Shown piece after piece: positions 10,801-23,767 of a DNA stretch of 64,000 bases. Numbering within the stretch: the stretch's first letter is position 1; the number at the start of each line of letters is the position of its first letter. The position numbers were made by a program, and so were the translations under genes. The notes beneath the pieces are model-generated. The model was not told where the DNA came from and made no database searches. It saw only the letters and a list, made by a program, of their open reading frames with translations. The stretch is from Pithys albifrons albifrons. Taxonomy: Eukaryota; Chordata; Aves; Passeriformes; Thamnophilidae. The stretch lies in contig NC_092474.1 in NCBI RefSeq assembly GCF_047495875.1, forward strand, positions 1,054,001-1,118,000, given 5' to 3'.

Positions 10801-13375
10801 CTGTGCTCCACACCAGAGAGTTATCTCTTAGAACAATAAAGCACTTTGCAGTGTATTCACTGAGCACTCCTGCTGGGTGTTGGTCCAGAAGGCAGTGGGT
10901 CTGACAGAGTTGGTACCAAAGCCCCAGAGACTGGAGCTGTTCTCCTTCAAGTGGAGGCAGGTTGAGAACCTCAACATGAACCAGAGTGTGACACCATGAA
11001 AAAGGACCTTCTCCTGCCCAGCCTGTAAGAGCAAAGGGAAGGGGTGAGGTCCCCTGTGCCCAGCAGGCTGCACCCAGCAGGATTCCAAGGAGAAGCCATG
11101 TCTGACCAGCTGAGGGATCCCAGCACACCCCAGTGCCCAGGAGGTGTCAACTCTGAGCCAGCTGATCCATCTGCCAGTTGCTATTCAAGCGTTAGATCAA
11201 AATATTTCATCTGCAGAGCATTTTGAAGGTCAATCATTTTTCAATTATGGCCAATTTGGCAACAGGAAAATCACATCCTGCACCACTTAAAATCAGTGCA
11301 ATGTCATTAAACAACAAAATTACTGCAATGTTCTCACAAAGAACAAAATTATTCATTAAAGCTACCAACTTCTGATTGCTTTTCAAAGACTGTAACAGAA
11401 TTTTTGTCTTGCATATCTGATGGGAACATTTCCTCCACAAAACCCTTATCACTCAAGATAAAACTTTTGTAGCTTTCCCAATCAGAACAGATTTAATTCC
11501 TTATCAGCCTAATCCTCATTTCTCTCTGTTTCTCAAGAAAATGATCCACTGAGAGTTCAGCAAAAAAGCTGCAAGACTAGAAAGAGATGCAAGTAGAAAT
11601 TCATGGAATATTTCTCAACATAACTCTACTCATGATTTATTTAGGGACACCCTAACAGTTAAATCAAGCTTTTGTCAGTGCAGTAGATGGGAACCATTTA
11701 ACAAGACAAAAAAGTGAAATCTGTGCCATTTTATGAACATATCCTGAGTTTTGAAGGTATTTTTTAGACATTTCACAGATGAGGGACATCAAGTTTTAGT
11801 GCCATTTGCAGAGATATCAAAAAACAAAGATGGGACTAAGAGAAGTTTTCCAAATGCTGCTAAACCCAGTGCTATCTGAGAACAGAAACACAGACTGGCT
11901 TAGTGTGGCAGCACACTCAGCCTCCTTCCCAAAGCACTGACACCACTCCCCCAGCTCCTCCCTCCTGCTGCATCTGCCTCTCCTGTGTTTTTAGCCCCTT
12001 GGTGTGGCTTTTCCCCACTCCACTGACCCAGTGCCCAGACTCTGCTGGAGGCCTGACTCGTCCTGCTCTGCACAGCTGGGGCTGCTGCATCACATCACCA
12101 AGGAAATGAGAAGCCACAGAGCTGTATAAAGCCAAGGGCTGACTCAAATTGGATGAGAATGATGCTCTCTTTTGCCAGAAACCCCCTCTCCAAGCAGTGA
12201 GTGTCAGTGTGTGCTCCATGCACCTCCTGCCCTGCAGGCAGGCAGTGTCCCACACCCACAGAGCCACAGCTTCAAGCCTGGAAGTGCTCTTGAATTCAGA
12301 CAACTGAATTATTTACCTTCTTGAAGTTACTGAAATCTCTCTGGAAAGCAAGATTATTTTATCAGTTATCCCATCTGGGATGACCAGCTGATGATGACTA
12401 TGCAGCTTCTGAAACGCAGCCAGTAGGAAGTTAAAGAAATATTAAACCACAGAAAAGTCAATGGGTCACAGTGAACTTCAATTTGTAGCCCGTTAACAGA
12501 AATAAACAAGCAAATCCTGAATGCTGTTGTATTTCCCCCTTTTCCTGTCACTGAATTGTTGATGAGGTCCCCAGAGATTTCACCCCAGACAGAATGCAAA
12601 GCTTTGGTGGCAAAGGCAGGGTTTGGTTTGGAACAGCACCCCAGAGAGGAAGCTGAGGGGGCTTCCAGCAGAACATTGGAACTGGGATGGGAATTTCTGA
12701 GGCTGCAGCCCTGCCTGAAGGCTCCCTTTGCCCTTCAGGCTGGCTCTTGGGTCTCTGCTGCCTTTTGGAGCTCATTTTCCGAGCGGACAATTCCACATTA
12801 TCAGCTGGAGCTCTGAACACGCCTGCGAGCACAGCACAGCCACACAGGCATTGCTGGAACACCCTGCTCTGCCACACTGATGCTCAAATGTCTCACACCA
12901 GATCTGGTGATAGAGCTCTAGAAGGGGAAGGAAATTATTCCTGGTGAGGTGGAGATTACATGCACATCGTCTGTTACTGGACATCTGTTCAGGTTAATGC
13001 CCTCAGTATTCCTGGGGCTTTTCAGTAAGAGGAAATAAAGAGCTCTAAATAACAAAAACAAAAGTGGAATAAAACTACTACATTTGATTTCCAAGAACTA
13101 CTGCCAAATAAAATGCATTTGAACTGTACAGCTAATTAATCAACTGGAAATCAAAGCAATAGCCATTTATAGTGAAAACAAAAAACATCCAGTTTGTTTT
13201 TTCCATCTCGGAAGTGACTGATTACCACTTAGCATTATAATCATATTCCTTCAGAGTAAATTATAGACTGGCTTCTCCTTTCTTGAATATAAGGAAACAA
13301 ATTTATTGCTTCTCAGCACTCCAGAAATGAGTTTTGATTAAACTAGAACAGTAGATAAACAGATATTCTTTATTC

Positions 13376-13392
13376 AAAATAAATAAATAAAT
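13376..13392. repeat. short AAAT microsatellite
   Basis: About four copies of AAAT lie in an AT-rich intronic stretch. It is too short to be informative beyond a possible length polymorphism. Confidence 0.8.
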
Positions 13393-14812
13393 GTCAGTCT
13401 GCCATCACAGTAAATGAGCACAACAAATGGAATATAAATATTACCTGCAGAGCTCCCATGTAACGAGGGAGAGCACAGACAGCCATCCAAGCACAACCAG
13501 CAGGTGCTACTTGGAGGTTCTCTGACAAAAGAGACAGCTCTCCTTTGCCAGCTCACTGGGAAAATATCCCTGCTAGTTTCAACACTGTATATTTAGACCT
13601 AGTTTGCTAAATATCTGTAATGGCTGGGGAAGAACAGATGGAACACCCAAGGCCACTGCTCATCTCAGAGAATTATGATTACCAGTAAAAACTTAGAGAG
13701 CTACTGTAATTTTTGAGGAGTTAGGGAATTATGATGTTACCTCTAATGGCTTAATCCATCTCTGCAGTAAGGTCTGCCTGCAGAATCCAGCACTGGTAAG
13801 GCAGTTACACAGTTTCAGCCCTGCACCCATTTTCACCCTCACAAAGCTTTCTGAAAAATTCTACTCTGGCACTGAAATTCATTGGAACTGCTCTGGTCTC
13901 CATCCAAACATCCCCTGCGGCTTCTGAGAAGAGAAAGGGAAATCCATTTCACTCCTCATGATTTATGGGAGACTGAAGAACAATATCTTTCTCCTTACTT
14001 AAAGAGCTGACATACTTTTCCACCCTCTTCCACTTAATGGCTGAACTTTGAAACTTGGCATAAGACTTTATTACTCTTTTTGGAAAATGTCCAAGACTGA
14101 GTTCAAATAAAAACAGGTTAAATAACAGAGTTACAAGTGTTTGAAAACTCCCTTCAAAGTGTGCATGAACTCAGTAATGTAAAATGCAATTCTCCTTTTT
14201 CCCATCATTACAACAAACCACTCCATGTCCAGAGCATCTCAACAGCAGACCCCACACTCTCCAAAACCTTAATTTTGCAGCTCAAAAGTGCTGCAACTCT
14301 CTATACAGCCTGAGAATCCCCAGCACCAGGCTGGAGGTGTTCCTGAGGAGACTCTGCCTGCACTATAAATATAAAGGAGTGGGGGACATGGCAGCAGGAT
14401 TGTTTTATAAGAGATTAACAAGGAAAGATTTAGATTAGCATATCTTACCTCACGATTACAACACGCTGAGGGCAAGCACACTACAAATTACCTGTCAGTG
14501 AAGTTGCTATAACTCATTTAAGCTCCAGCAACCCAACCACAAGCAGTTGCCTGCTACATCCAAGAGAGCATCATCCATCTCTCAGCAGCCAGGAAACCCG
14601 AGTGCACCACACACACAGACAATCTCAGGCCCCTCCCGACAGGCACCGGTGCCTTCGGCGCTCTCACACCACAGAAATGGTGCAGCTGAAGAAAGAGCTG
14701 CAACCACTGATCTAAATTCTCCTTCAGTTCTCTAATCTCCAGAAATTCTGGTTCCTGAAGCCGACAGGACCGTCCCAAAGACTAATTCATTAAAGACAAC
14801 ACAGACACTGAC

Positions 14813-15312
14813 CTGTGATTAGCTCTCTGACTTCCATGTCGTTTGTTTTCCGCAGCAGTCGGATCAATGCGGGGATCCCATCACAGTTCTTTATGGCCAC
14901 TTTGTTCTCGTTATCCTTCCCATAGGAGATGTTCCTGAGAGCACCGCAGGCTTTCCGGTGCACCTCAGGCTTCGGGTGATCCAGCAGCCCCACCAGGATG
15001 GGGATCCCTTTGAGGTGCCTCACGTCCTTTTTGATTTTGTCGTTCTCGTAGCACAGGTGCTGCAAGTAGGCGGCGGCGTTGGACTTGACGGGGTCGATGG
15101 GGTGGCTGAGCATGGCGATGACCTCGGGCAGGTCGGGGTCCCTCCAGCGCGGGTCCTTGCGGATGCTGTCGATGGACGGCGAGCGCTTGCCCAGCCGGTC
15201 GATGCTGGCCATGCTGCCCCGCTCCGGCTGCGCCAGCGGCGCCGCGTACCCACCGTGCAGGTACGGGAGCCTCTCCTCGACCATCTCCGTCTCGATGGGG
15301 TCGTCGTAGCCC
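14813..15312 (-). CDS. ARVCF: ARVCF internal coding exon, end of head and armadillo repeats 1-3
   Basis: The exon is 500 nt. One nucleotide completes the Arg codon begun by the preceding exon, then [20 protein letters not shown] follows. The linker [20 protein letters not shown] precedes the armadillo domain. Armadillo repeat 1 begins near [20 protein letters not shown] and contains [11 protein letters not shown]; repeat 2 begins [20 protein letters not shown] and contains GALRNISYG; repeat 3 begins [20 protein letters not shown] and is interrupted by the intron at Gly (ITG). These helical repeats form the groove that binds the cadherin juxtamembrane segment (family knowledge). The acceptor is gtttcctgcag|GGGC; the donor is ATCACAG|gtcagt, leaving phase 1. 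The Met 29 nt into the exon is internal and not a start site: sequence before it joins in frame with the upstream exon. The exon is strongly CpG-rich between about 15060 and 15310. Confidence 0.97.
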
Positions 15313-18300
15313 CTGCAGGAAACAATGGTCCCAAGACAGAGAAAAGGGGAAAAGAAAAAACCACATTTGAACTCTTTGTAACCATCAGAATGGTGATTTC
15401 AGCCACGAGCAAAGCTTTCAGCATCACAAACATCATCAGTGGCAGCATATCTACAATTCTCAACAGTTTATTTGTAGTAACTTGAAAATTCAACACAGTT
15501 GAGTTCTCAGCAGTGATGGGACTCCAGCACAGTGTTTGTTTGGCTGGCAATAAAATGATGACAGGAACTGCAAGCCACCAAACAGATTGGTTTCACTTTG
15601 GTCACTTAGCAAAACAATTAAATGGAACTGGATTACATTTAGGAGGAAACACTGATCTTCATTAATGCCTCTACTTCTGCAACAAACCAAAACTCTAATT
15701 AGAGGCATTCCAGGCCTGGGCAGAGACCACACTTTTCAGCACATCTGAGAAGTTCCAATACATTCCAGTGTTGATGCTCAAGTGTGGTCTACACTATCCT
15801 TAATCAATGTGACCACAAACCAATTTTTTACATGTAATGTTCTGTCAAACCACCACAACCCTTTTACCTTGTTGGTTTTCCCTGGACAGGTTTGTCACTG
15901 TCTCAGTATTGCAATCGGCTCAGTCAAGCAAGTGGTTTTAATTGCTATAAAATGATTCTTAAAATCTTTCATCTGAAGCTCTGAGTGATGTTATTGAACC
16001 ATTCCTGACGTCGTGCTCAAGTACAGACCATTAGAACTCAGAAAGAAAACAGAGCCTGCTGTTACCCCAAAGGGACTGGTAATTAAACCAGGCTCTGGGG
16101 ACAAGAGCAACCGGAGGTGGAGACTGAACTCAGTCTTGTACAATTAACGCTTTTAATGTTAAAAGCACCTCTACTGACTTTAAGTTGCTTTAATTGCTGT
16201 TCTAGACCATAAACTGAATGAAAGGATAAAAATGGGCAAGTCTCCAAAACCCAGAATGAATCTGAAGAAATCCTTTAATCGATGCAGTTATTTGTGTGTG
16301 TATAATTCAGCAGTTGCTCTACACAGTAATTTACACAGCCTGGACAGGCATATTTGCTGTTACAGAACAAAGCTGTTTCCATCCTTCCAAGAAGAAAGTA
16401 ACAGCACTGAAAAGATTTACTTTCGTGCATGTTCACAGGGCAGAAGGAACAACAAAACCCTTTAGCTACTCCTCAAGCAAAATTCTGTGTTCAAAAATGC
16501 AAATTTGTGACAAGCATTAAAACTACAAGAAAATCTCATTTCTCAAACTCATCCTCACATTAAGTTCTTACTGACTGCCTAAAACAAAAGTAGCAGAAGA
16601 TTCATTGTAGTCATTGCCCTCTGCACAGCTGTTGCTTGCTTGACTTGGTAACTCGCAATTCAGCACATCTCAGTCCTATGAGCTGCCCACAAGACAACTG
16701 TGCACCACCTCAATTACACCTGCACAATTAAGTCTCTCTCTCATCCTCATCCGTGCAAATACACAAAGATAATTACTGTCTTGGGATGCAGTTTGTTTGC
16801 TTTATTTCCATAAAGCCTTCCAAACAGAACCACACAGATGGGCCCATCTTCCTCGTGCTGTATCCTCTTCTCTGGGCCACACAAAGCTCCCTGGTTGCAT
16901 TTCATTTGGCAGAATAAACCTTCAGTTAGGACTTTAAATTGCAATGCTGTCATGACAAAAGAGAGAGCACCACGTAACTCTTACACCACCAACAACCACT
17001 TTTTTAAACTGTCAATCACTAGTTATTAAATGAGTGTGAACACCTGACGTCAAGAATCAACCACCAAACAAAAAAAAGGAAAACAAAAGTAGATCACAAC
17101 CCAACTTGCAACTTATTCCAACAAAGTTGTTTTTTTAAAAAGGGTTTTTTCTTCCACTGCTCCAATAGAGAGTCACTGATGCACCAAAGGCTCTGATGAT
17201 CCCTGAGGAAATTCCCCAGGACCCAGAGCTGGGGCAGAAGGGGGCATGGGAAGAGGCAGCACGTTTCATGCTGCAGGGAAGAGGCTGCATTCCTGAGTGC
17301 TGTGGATATGGACAGCTGGGGATGGCTGAGGCTGAATCCCACAGGATGTGATGGGAAGGGCAGCACTGCTTAGAGCCCACCAGGGCAGAGTGCTGGCCCC
17401 ATCCCACAGCAGAAGCAAAGCATCCCCAAGGAAACACACCCTGAACCACAAGTGGCTTTGCTCAACTGCTGGCACACTGATCCAGTCCCATCCTTACATG
17501 AACCCTTCACCTGTTCCTGCCAAAATCAACCTGCTTCTGCTGGGCCATCTCCTCAGTGAAAAAATAAGATTGCACACCTAACACACCAAGGCAGAGTCTC
17601 TCAAGTATCTGTAGAGAAAGGATGAATACAAAAAACACAACTGCTGAAATAAGCCCACACAGGTCACGTCCAACAAAACTCTGAGGATGAAACAGTGTCA
17701 AGAGCCACTGGTTAATGCACCAGTAACAAAAGTCAATGACTTTATGTGGCAGCAAAGAAAAAAGCTGGACACTTGACCTTCTGAAGACCCCAAATCATTA
17801 TCTAGAAGCTCTGAGATTCTGGTATCACTTAAGGGCTGTGTAAGAAAGCCCAGCAAAGACAAGTATCACAGCAAATCAGGAGTCACAGGAGTAAATACAG
17901 TGATCAAGAGTGAAGAAGGTTAAAAAAAAGGGGAAAAACCCCAACAAAAAAAATAACTGCAAGCAAACCATACTATAATTAAAGAAAGATACTGAAATAG
18001 TCAGAGCAAAACAGGTCATTTGCAAAGGAGAACAACAACTGCTGAGGCAGCACAAGGCAGAACTGCCAGAGCCCCTGTGCCCCCTCCCAGAACAGGGGGC
18101 TCCAAGGACGGGGAAGGGCAGCACGGCCAAGAGCAAAGAAGTCAAAAGCAAGTGTCTGTCAGGGAGTTAAACAAGCCCTGATCACCACCACATTTACACA
18201 CAAAGAGAGTAAAGAAACCATCTTTTTGAGTCAGATTGGTGTAGGCCAAAAGCCATTTTTCACTTTCATGCCATTGGAGCAGCGATGCCGGAGGGGAGGA

Positions 18301-21300
18301 AAAGCCACTGGACACTGAACAGGACTAACAGGAGCTTCAGCAGATTCAGAGCCCTCTGCTCTCAGGAGCCCTGTACTCTCAGGACTGAAGAGATCTGGGA
18401 GCATGCCAGAGTTGCTGACTGCAGGCATCTTGCCTTCCATCTGTTTGCAGCAAGGCAGCTGAGTTTTTAGGAAATCATGGGTCTCACTGATCACCTGCCT
18501 CAGGGAGTTGATCAAAACATATTGTAGCATAGATAAAAACTGGGAGAGAGCTGCTGGATTTATCATCTTCCTTGTGGCTTCAGCACAGCCTGATCTGAGT
18601 AAACAGGTGAAAGACTTAAACATTTAATCCCCAACGACTTATACAAGTGTTACATTCATCACAGTTTGCAGCTGGCGTCTGATAAAGACCAGAAAGGCCT
18701 GGGATTTCAGCAGGAGCTTTGAGCCAAACACTGAAGAGGGAAATGTGAAGACTTTGCAAAACTGAGGGTCTACCTTTGCCAGGCTCTGTTCCCTGTGAGG
18801 ATACACAGGAGGATTCAAAACTAGAGAGAATTCCCTGCTGAGACCACTCTGAGTTATGGGCCATATGGTTAAAACACTGAAATCCCCTTGACGGAACCAC
18901 CTCAGAACTGCCAATGCAGGAGCTGCTCAGGTTTCCTCCTGACCTGCCACATCAAACTGCCTTCTGCCACCACAAGATTAATAGACCAAGAGCAAATTCA
19001 TGCAAGGAAGAGACTCAGAAAACCCCCAAACATTTTGCAAACTCTGTTGTTTGCTTCGCCCTGTCCTGCCCAGGCATGTCCATGTGCTTCTGACCCAAAC
19101 TAAACAACCTCCCAGTGCTTCCCACATACACCTGGAATGAGTGAACTTAGGTGAGAAGTGCTGACTGACAGGTTATCTTCCAATACAAGCCTTAATACTC
19201 TGGATTCAGTAAAAGACACCAGAAGAAAAATGAGACTGACATGGACCTGATCCCATATTCTCTGTACACAACACAACCAGGACAGACCTACAGTTACAGT
19301 TACTGAATCTGAAATCTGGCTCATTTCCTGGTAACAGTAATTTGGACCATGAAGTGACCACCAGACATCATCTCAGTCTCTTAGATCAGGGTTTTGACAT
19401 AGAAAATTTAACAGCAAAAACTGTTTTGTTGTCGGATTTAGTCAACATTAAAAATTTACATCCTGTCTGGAACAGTAACCCTGGCAAAAAAGAGGTGCCA
19501 GAAATACTCATACACCTGCAAACTGCAGTGACCCATTCTGGAAAGGAATTACCACAGAGGCAAGAAAAAGCTGAACAGAAGATGATTTAAATAAACAACA
19601 TGAATTATGACTTGCTGGTTTTTTCCAGCTCATTTGGGTTAACTGCAATTTAATAATTAAGAAATATTCAAGTAATAGTAGGGATGCTTTTTATGAATAA
19701 AAAGTGTCAGTACTTCCTGTTTCTCTTTCAAAAAGGGCCGTATATAAAGGATTTCCCAACACCACACGACTGGGTATTTCAAAAACTACAGTAAAGCATC
19801 TCCTAATATAATAAAGGCAACCCATCAAATGAAGGAAAAAAAGGGCATAAACCCAATTTAAGGTGTGTAAATACCTTCATAAGTAAACTTGAGTAATATT
19901 AAATCAGTATTATATGCCCCAACTGCCTTTCTCTCACTCAATTTATTATGCAGCCTGACTTGCACCAAACCAGAGCACACGCTGAGGGGAAGAACATTAA
20001 GTAGCAGGTACCCTTGCAGAAAGTGATTTATCTGACATCAGAGACTCCATGTAAGGAACACAAGAAAGAGACCCAGCCACAAGCACTGAAGAGCCAACAG
20101 AGGGAATATCTGCCTTTGTGCATTTATCTGGAATTGCAGATGTTTGGGAGGAGGCACATTTCCCCCAGCCCAAAATGAAATATAAGCAGTAGCTTAAAAT
20201 GAGGCTGGTGATGACAGAAGGAAAGCACAACAGGTATTTATTATCTCTGGGATCAAATGGAGCAGGCCAGGGATGGAAAGAACAACCTGTACTTGTCATC
20301 CCCTGGACAGGGATCCCCTCCAGTCACAGCTGGGGAGGCAGAGTCACCACCACAGAGTGAGATGAGAAACCTGCACTCAGACACAACAGCTTCAGACCAG
20401 GAATGGACAGGAAGGATTCTTATTCTACTTTAAACTATTAGCAACTGAGGGCAGCACCTCCTGGGAAGAAAATGGGAGAATAACTCAGTGAGTCAGGCAA
20501 CCCAAGAGTTCTGCCCGTGGCATGATGAGCTGCCCGAGCTCCAAGTCAGTGTGATGTAGAACATCTAACAGAGTTGTTATTAAACTTGCTCTACACACAC
20601 AAACTTCCTGAAATCAAAAATTCCATCAATTTATCACATTCACTGAATCATTTCCACAGGAATAACTTATTTTTAAAAAACTAGAGAGGAATGCTAAATT
20701 AGTAATTACCCTCACCCAGTACAAAGCACTATTTGTAGTCTTTAGTTTCTTGCAGATCAGCAGCATATCTGAAATGCAGGTTTATTGAGCTGTTCAAGTG
20801 TTTCTTTGAAATGTCAAAAAGTAACTACTTATAAAGAGACCCTCACACAAGCTTCTTATGTTCTCAACAGCTAAAGTTTGCTGCCAGAGTCAGGCTAATT
20901 ATTTGTCAAAGCCTCTTGATCATATTAAATATGGAAAAAACCTCACAACAAAAGAAACGTAATAGAAAAATTGTGACTTGGTCCCATCCAAACTGCAAGG
21001 AACAATAAATCAAAGGGATGTTAAAAAAAAAAACAAAAAACACCAAAAACTTTTAAAATGCAAATGGTAGGTTCTAAGAATACATTTAATTATTCATCTT
21101 GCATATGGTTTGAAAAATTTTAATAAAAATTTAAAATCATTGATGCCTGACTGTTTCTAACAAGAAATGTAAACTCATTTAGTTGCAGAGAAGCACCAAT
21201 TCCAGTTGATAGACTGGTGAGTCCTTTGGCACCCACTGGGGGCAGGTATTCCCTTCAGCCCCAGAGAACACTGAGGTGGTTCCAGGGTGGTTTCCAAGAT

Positions 21301-23156
21301 CAAAGACATCACAAGGGACTTAAAGGCAGAAACACCCTGATGTCTTTTCACTGGGTTTTTGCCTTTGGTTTTGTTGTTTTTTTTTAAAATATAGATGACA
21401 ATTTCCAAGTGTTTGATTCTGTTTAGCTTTACAAGGAACTTCTGGAAACACTAAGGGAGTTATGAACACATGAATGATGTCACACCTCCAAGCAGAAACA
21501 CTCCAGGACAGCAAAAAGGCCCACACAAACCCCACTGACAACTATCAACAACTGCAGATGCAGCAAAGCCTTAGGTCAGAAGTGTTGAGTCTAAGACTGT
21601 CTCCACACACAGAAGGCAGGTGGGTCCAGACTCTCTTTACAGCTCTGGAAACTACTCAAACTAAAAGGAAGAGAATGAGAACTAAATTCCTATCAGAACA
21701 CGAATCACAAGGACATGACTTCGTGCAGGCACACGTAAAATTTGTACATCTCTTGGAAAACAAAGTATTACAAGTTTTTCAGGTCCATACAGGATGACTT
21801 GCAGCTGAATAGTAAGACTTTTCCCAAGCTTGTTGGGTTTTCTTACTCAAATGCAAGAGGAGATAGCTGTGAACTCGGCATGAACAACCAATACCAGAAA
21901 ACATGGCATAAAATACATTCCTTAGAAATTGGGCTGAACTAGAAGGAATTTGTGACTCACTTCAGTTACATTAAATGCAACATGGATAGTCTTATCTCCC
22001 CTTTACAGAGGCACAGGACAAAAAATGATCCACTTTGCAGATCTGTGAGGTTCTGCACAGCCTGGTCATGCAGCTGAGGGTGTGTGGTTAGCACGGGCAG
22101 CCGTGGATAGCACAGGGATCTCTGGATAGCCCGGGGAGCCGTGGACAGCACGGGGAGCCGTGGACAGCACGGGGAGCCCTGGATAGCACGGGGAGCCCTG
22201 GATAGCACGGGGAGCCGTGGATAGCACGGGGAGCCGTGGATAGCACGGGGAGCCGGGGACAGCACGGGGAGCCCTGGATAGCACGGGGAGCCGTGGATAG
22301 CACGGGGAGCCGGGGACAGCACGGGGAGCCCTGGATAGCACGGGGAGCCGTGGATAGCACGGGGAGCCGTGGATAGCACGGGGAGCCGGGGACAGCACGG
22401 GGAGCCCTGGATAGCACGGGGAGCCGTGGATAGCACGGGGAGCCGTGGATAGCACGGGGAGCCGGGGACAGCACGGGGAGCCCTGGATAGCACGGGGAGC
22501 CCTGGATAGCACGGGGAGCCCTGGATAGCACGGGGAGCCCTGGATAGCACGGGGAGCCGTGGATAGCACAGGATCTGTGGATAGCACGGGGAGCCGTGGT
22601 TAGCACGGGGAGCCCTGGATAGCACAGGATCTGTGGATAGCACGGGGATCCCTGGATAGCACAGGCTGTCCAACACCTCCCAGGACAGCTTTAATACAGC
22701 AAGGCACCCCCTCAGCACCAGGGATCAGCTCCTCTGTGAACTCAGCAGCTGTTCCAAAGTTTTGTCTGACAGATGTGCACACAACCACACCTGTCAGAAG
22801 TCTCACAGATGACAAGTTCCTCCTTTCACCTTGCTAGTGTGAGATGGCTGTGGGACAACACAATGCAGTCACAAGTCTTTTTTTAAGAAAAGGAAAAAAA
22901 GCTAACAGTTCTCTTCTAGAAGATCATCCTTTTTTCTAAATTCAACCTGAACTAAGCAGCCCAGAAACAGAGAGAAGGGGTTCCTGAGCCCCACCCTCAC
23001 TCTCTTGTGTATTTCAGGTGTGGTTTGCAGTAATTTATGGGCCTGTTTCTCTGTCAGGCAATTCCAGACCTTACCAGATCATTAACAGTTTGACTGCACA
23101 TGATCAAATAAGCAAACCAGCTTCGATTAGCACTGCCAAGAACAAGCGGGGCTTAC
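15313..23156 (-). other. ARVCF: ARVCF intron between the head exon and the repeat 1-3 exon
   Basis: The intron is 7844 bp, bounded by donor gtaagc at 23156 and acceptor cctgcag at 15313; it interrupts an Arg codon after two nucleotides. The only large structure is the 19-bp minisatellite at 22084-22665, about 0.5 kb downstream of the donor. Otherwise it holds AT-rich sequence with short poly-A tracts (for example near 21030) and no supportable exon or RNA gene. Confidence 0.85.
22084..22665. repeat. 19-bp minisatellite, about 30 copies, with 76-bp higher-order period
   Basis: The units follow CTGGATAGCACGGGGAGCC (19 bp). The first letters of each unit vary: CTGGATAG, GTGGATAG or GGGGACAG. 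From 22198 to 22482 these types run C-G-G-X, C-G-X, C-G-G-X, C-G-G-X, that is, a four-unit 76-bp higher-order repeat with one block missing a unit. The edges are more diverged (CACAGGGATCT, and two 18-bp units ending CACAGGATCT). Because 19 is not a multiple of three and the unit has no stop on the minus strand, all three minus frames are open over 170 or more codons with the same 19-residue protein period; these are not genes. Confidence 0.98.
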
Positions 23157-23767
23157 CTTCCTTTGTGAGGTCTCCCTCTCTCTGGCACACCTGCAGACGT
23201 CCTCCGGTTCACGGTGGAGTAATCAGGATCCAGCTCGTACCCCTCGTCGTCCACGCCGAGGCTGCGGTTGTCGTCCTCCAGGCCGTAGGGCTCCGGCTGG
23301 AAGCGCTCGGGCTGGGAGCGGTTCAGGTCCGCGCTGCTGCCCACCGGCACCTGGGGCTGGGCAACGGGGCCGTAGTTGTCCCTCCTGCTTGGCAAAGTGA
23401 AGCTGCCCTCGTCGGGCCGGTAGGCGCTCCCGGGCACGAAGGCGTAGCGCGGGCGGTAGTTGACGCCGCGGGACAAGCTGCCGTAGTTGTCGGAGAGGTC
23501 TCCGTAGCCATCGTGGCCGAGGTAGGGGCGGTACTGGCCCTCGTGGCTCTCAGGGTAGGAGGAATCGTTGTAGCTGTTGTAGGACCTGGTCAGGGTGGAG
23601 GAGGCCTGGGGGGTGATGTAGCGCTCGCCGTTCTTCATGTACCTCCTGTCGATGGAATCCGTGTAGCTGCCCATGGGGGACGAGCCGTCCATGGAGGGCA
23701 GCCCGTCAGGCCCCAGGGGCACCTGGCGCACTGTCCTGGTGGTGACTGTCTTGACCATCTTGGTGAC
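23157..23767 (-). CDS. ARVCF: ARVCF internal coding exon, tyrosine-rich head domain
   Basis: This large exon encodes 203 codons plus 2 nt. It starts VTKMVKTVTTRTVRQVPLGP in phase with the TETK end of the preceding exon and finishes PERGRPHKG plus AG. The acceptor is ctcttcacag|GTCACC and the donor GGAAG|gtaagc. It encodes the unstructured, tyrosine-rich head: LSDNYGSLSRG (about residues 92-102 of the exon), DEGSFTLPSRRDNYGP, QPERFQPEPYGLEDDNRSLG and DEGYELDPDYSTVNRR. In this family such tyrosines are targets of Src-type kinases and tune junction dynamics; that is family knowledge and not visible here. The closest match by eye is ARVCF: RTVRQVP and PERFQPEPYGLEDD-type motifs fit it better than CTNND1, CTNND2 or PKP4. 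The exon is much richer in G+C and CpG than its introns. The long open frame on the opposite strand (23018-23773) is a by-product of that composition. Confidence 0.97.

Larger units (their letters stand above)
6555..14812 (-). other. ARVCF: ARVCF intron between the repeat 1-3 and repeat 3-4 exons
   Basis: The intron is 8258 bp, bounded by donor gtcagt at 14812 and acceptor cctgcag at 6555. It splits the Gly of ITG-TLW after its first nucleotide. It contains a small G-rich 12-bp tandem repeat (7817-7864) and a short AAAT run (13376-13392). A 270-codon open frame on the plus strand (7390-8199) spans the G-rich repeat but has no recognisable domain, so I do not call it a gene. I see no other exon, RNA gene or transposon. 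Confidence 0.85.

Noticed and set aside
14958..15485. 175-codon plus-strand frame opposite the armadillo exon
   Set aside because: Same reason: antisense of the ARVCF exon, extending into intron without meaning.
21966..22718. 250-codon minus-strand frame with repeated CYPGLPVLSRAPRAIQ-like peptides
   Set aside because: The 19-bp array is open in all three minus frames with the same peptide series, which is diagnostic of a repeat and not a gene.
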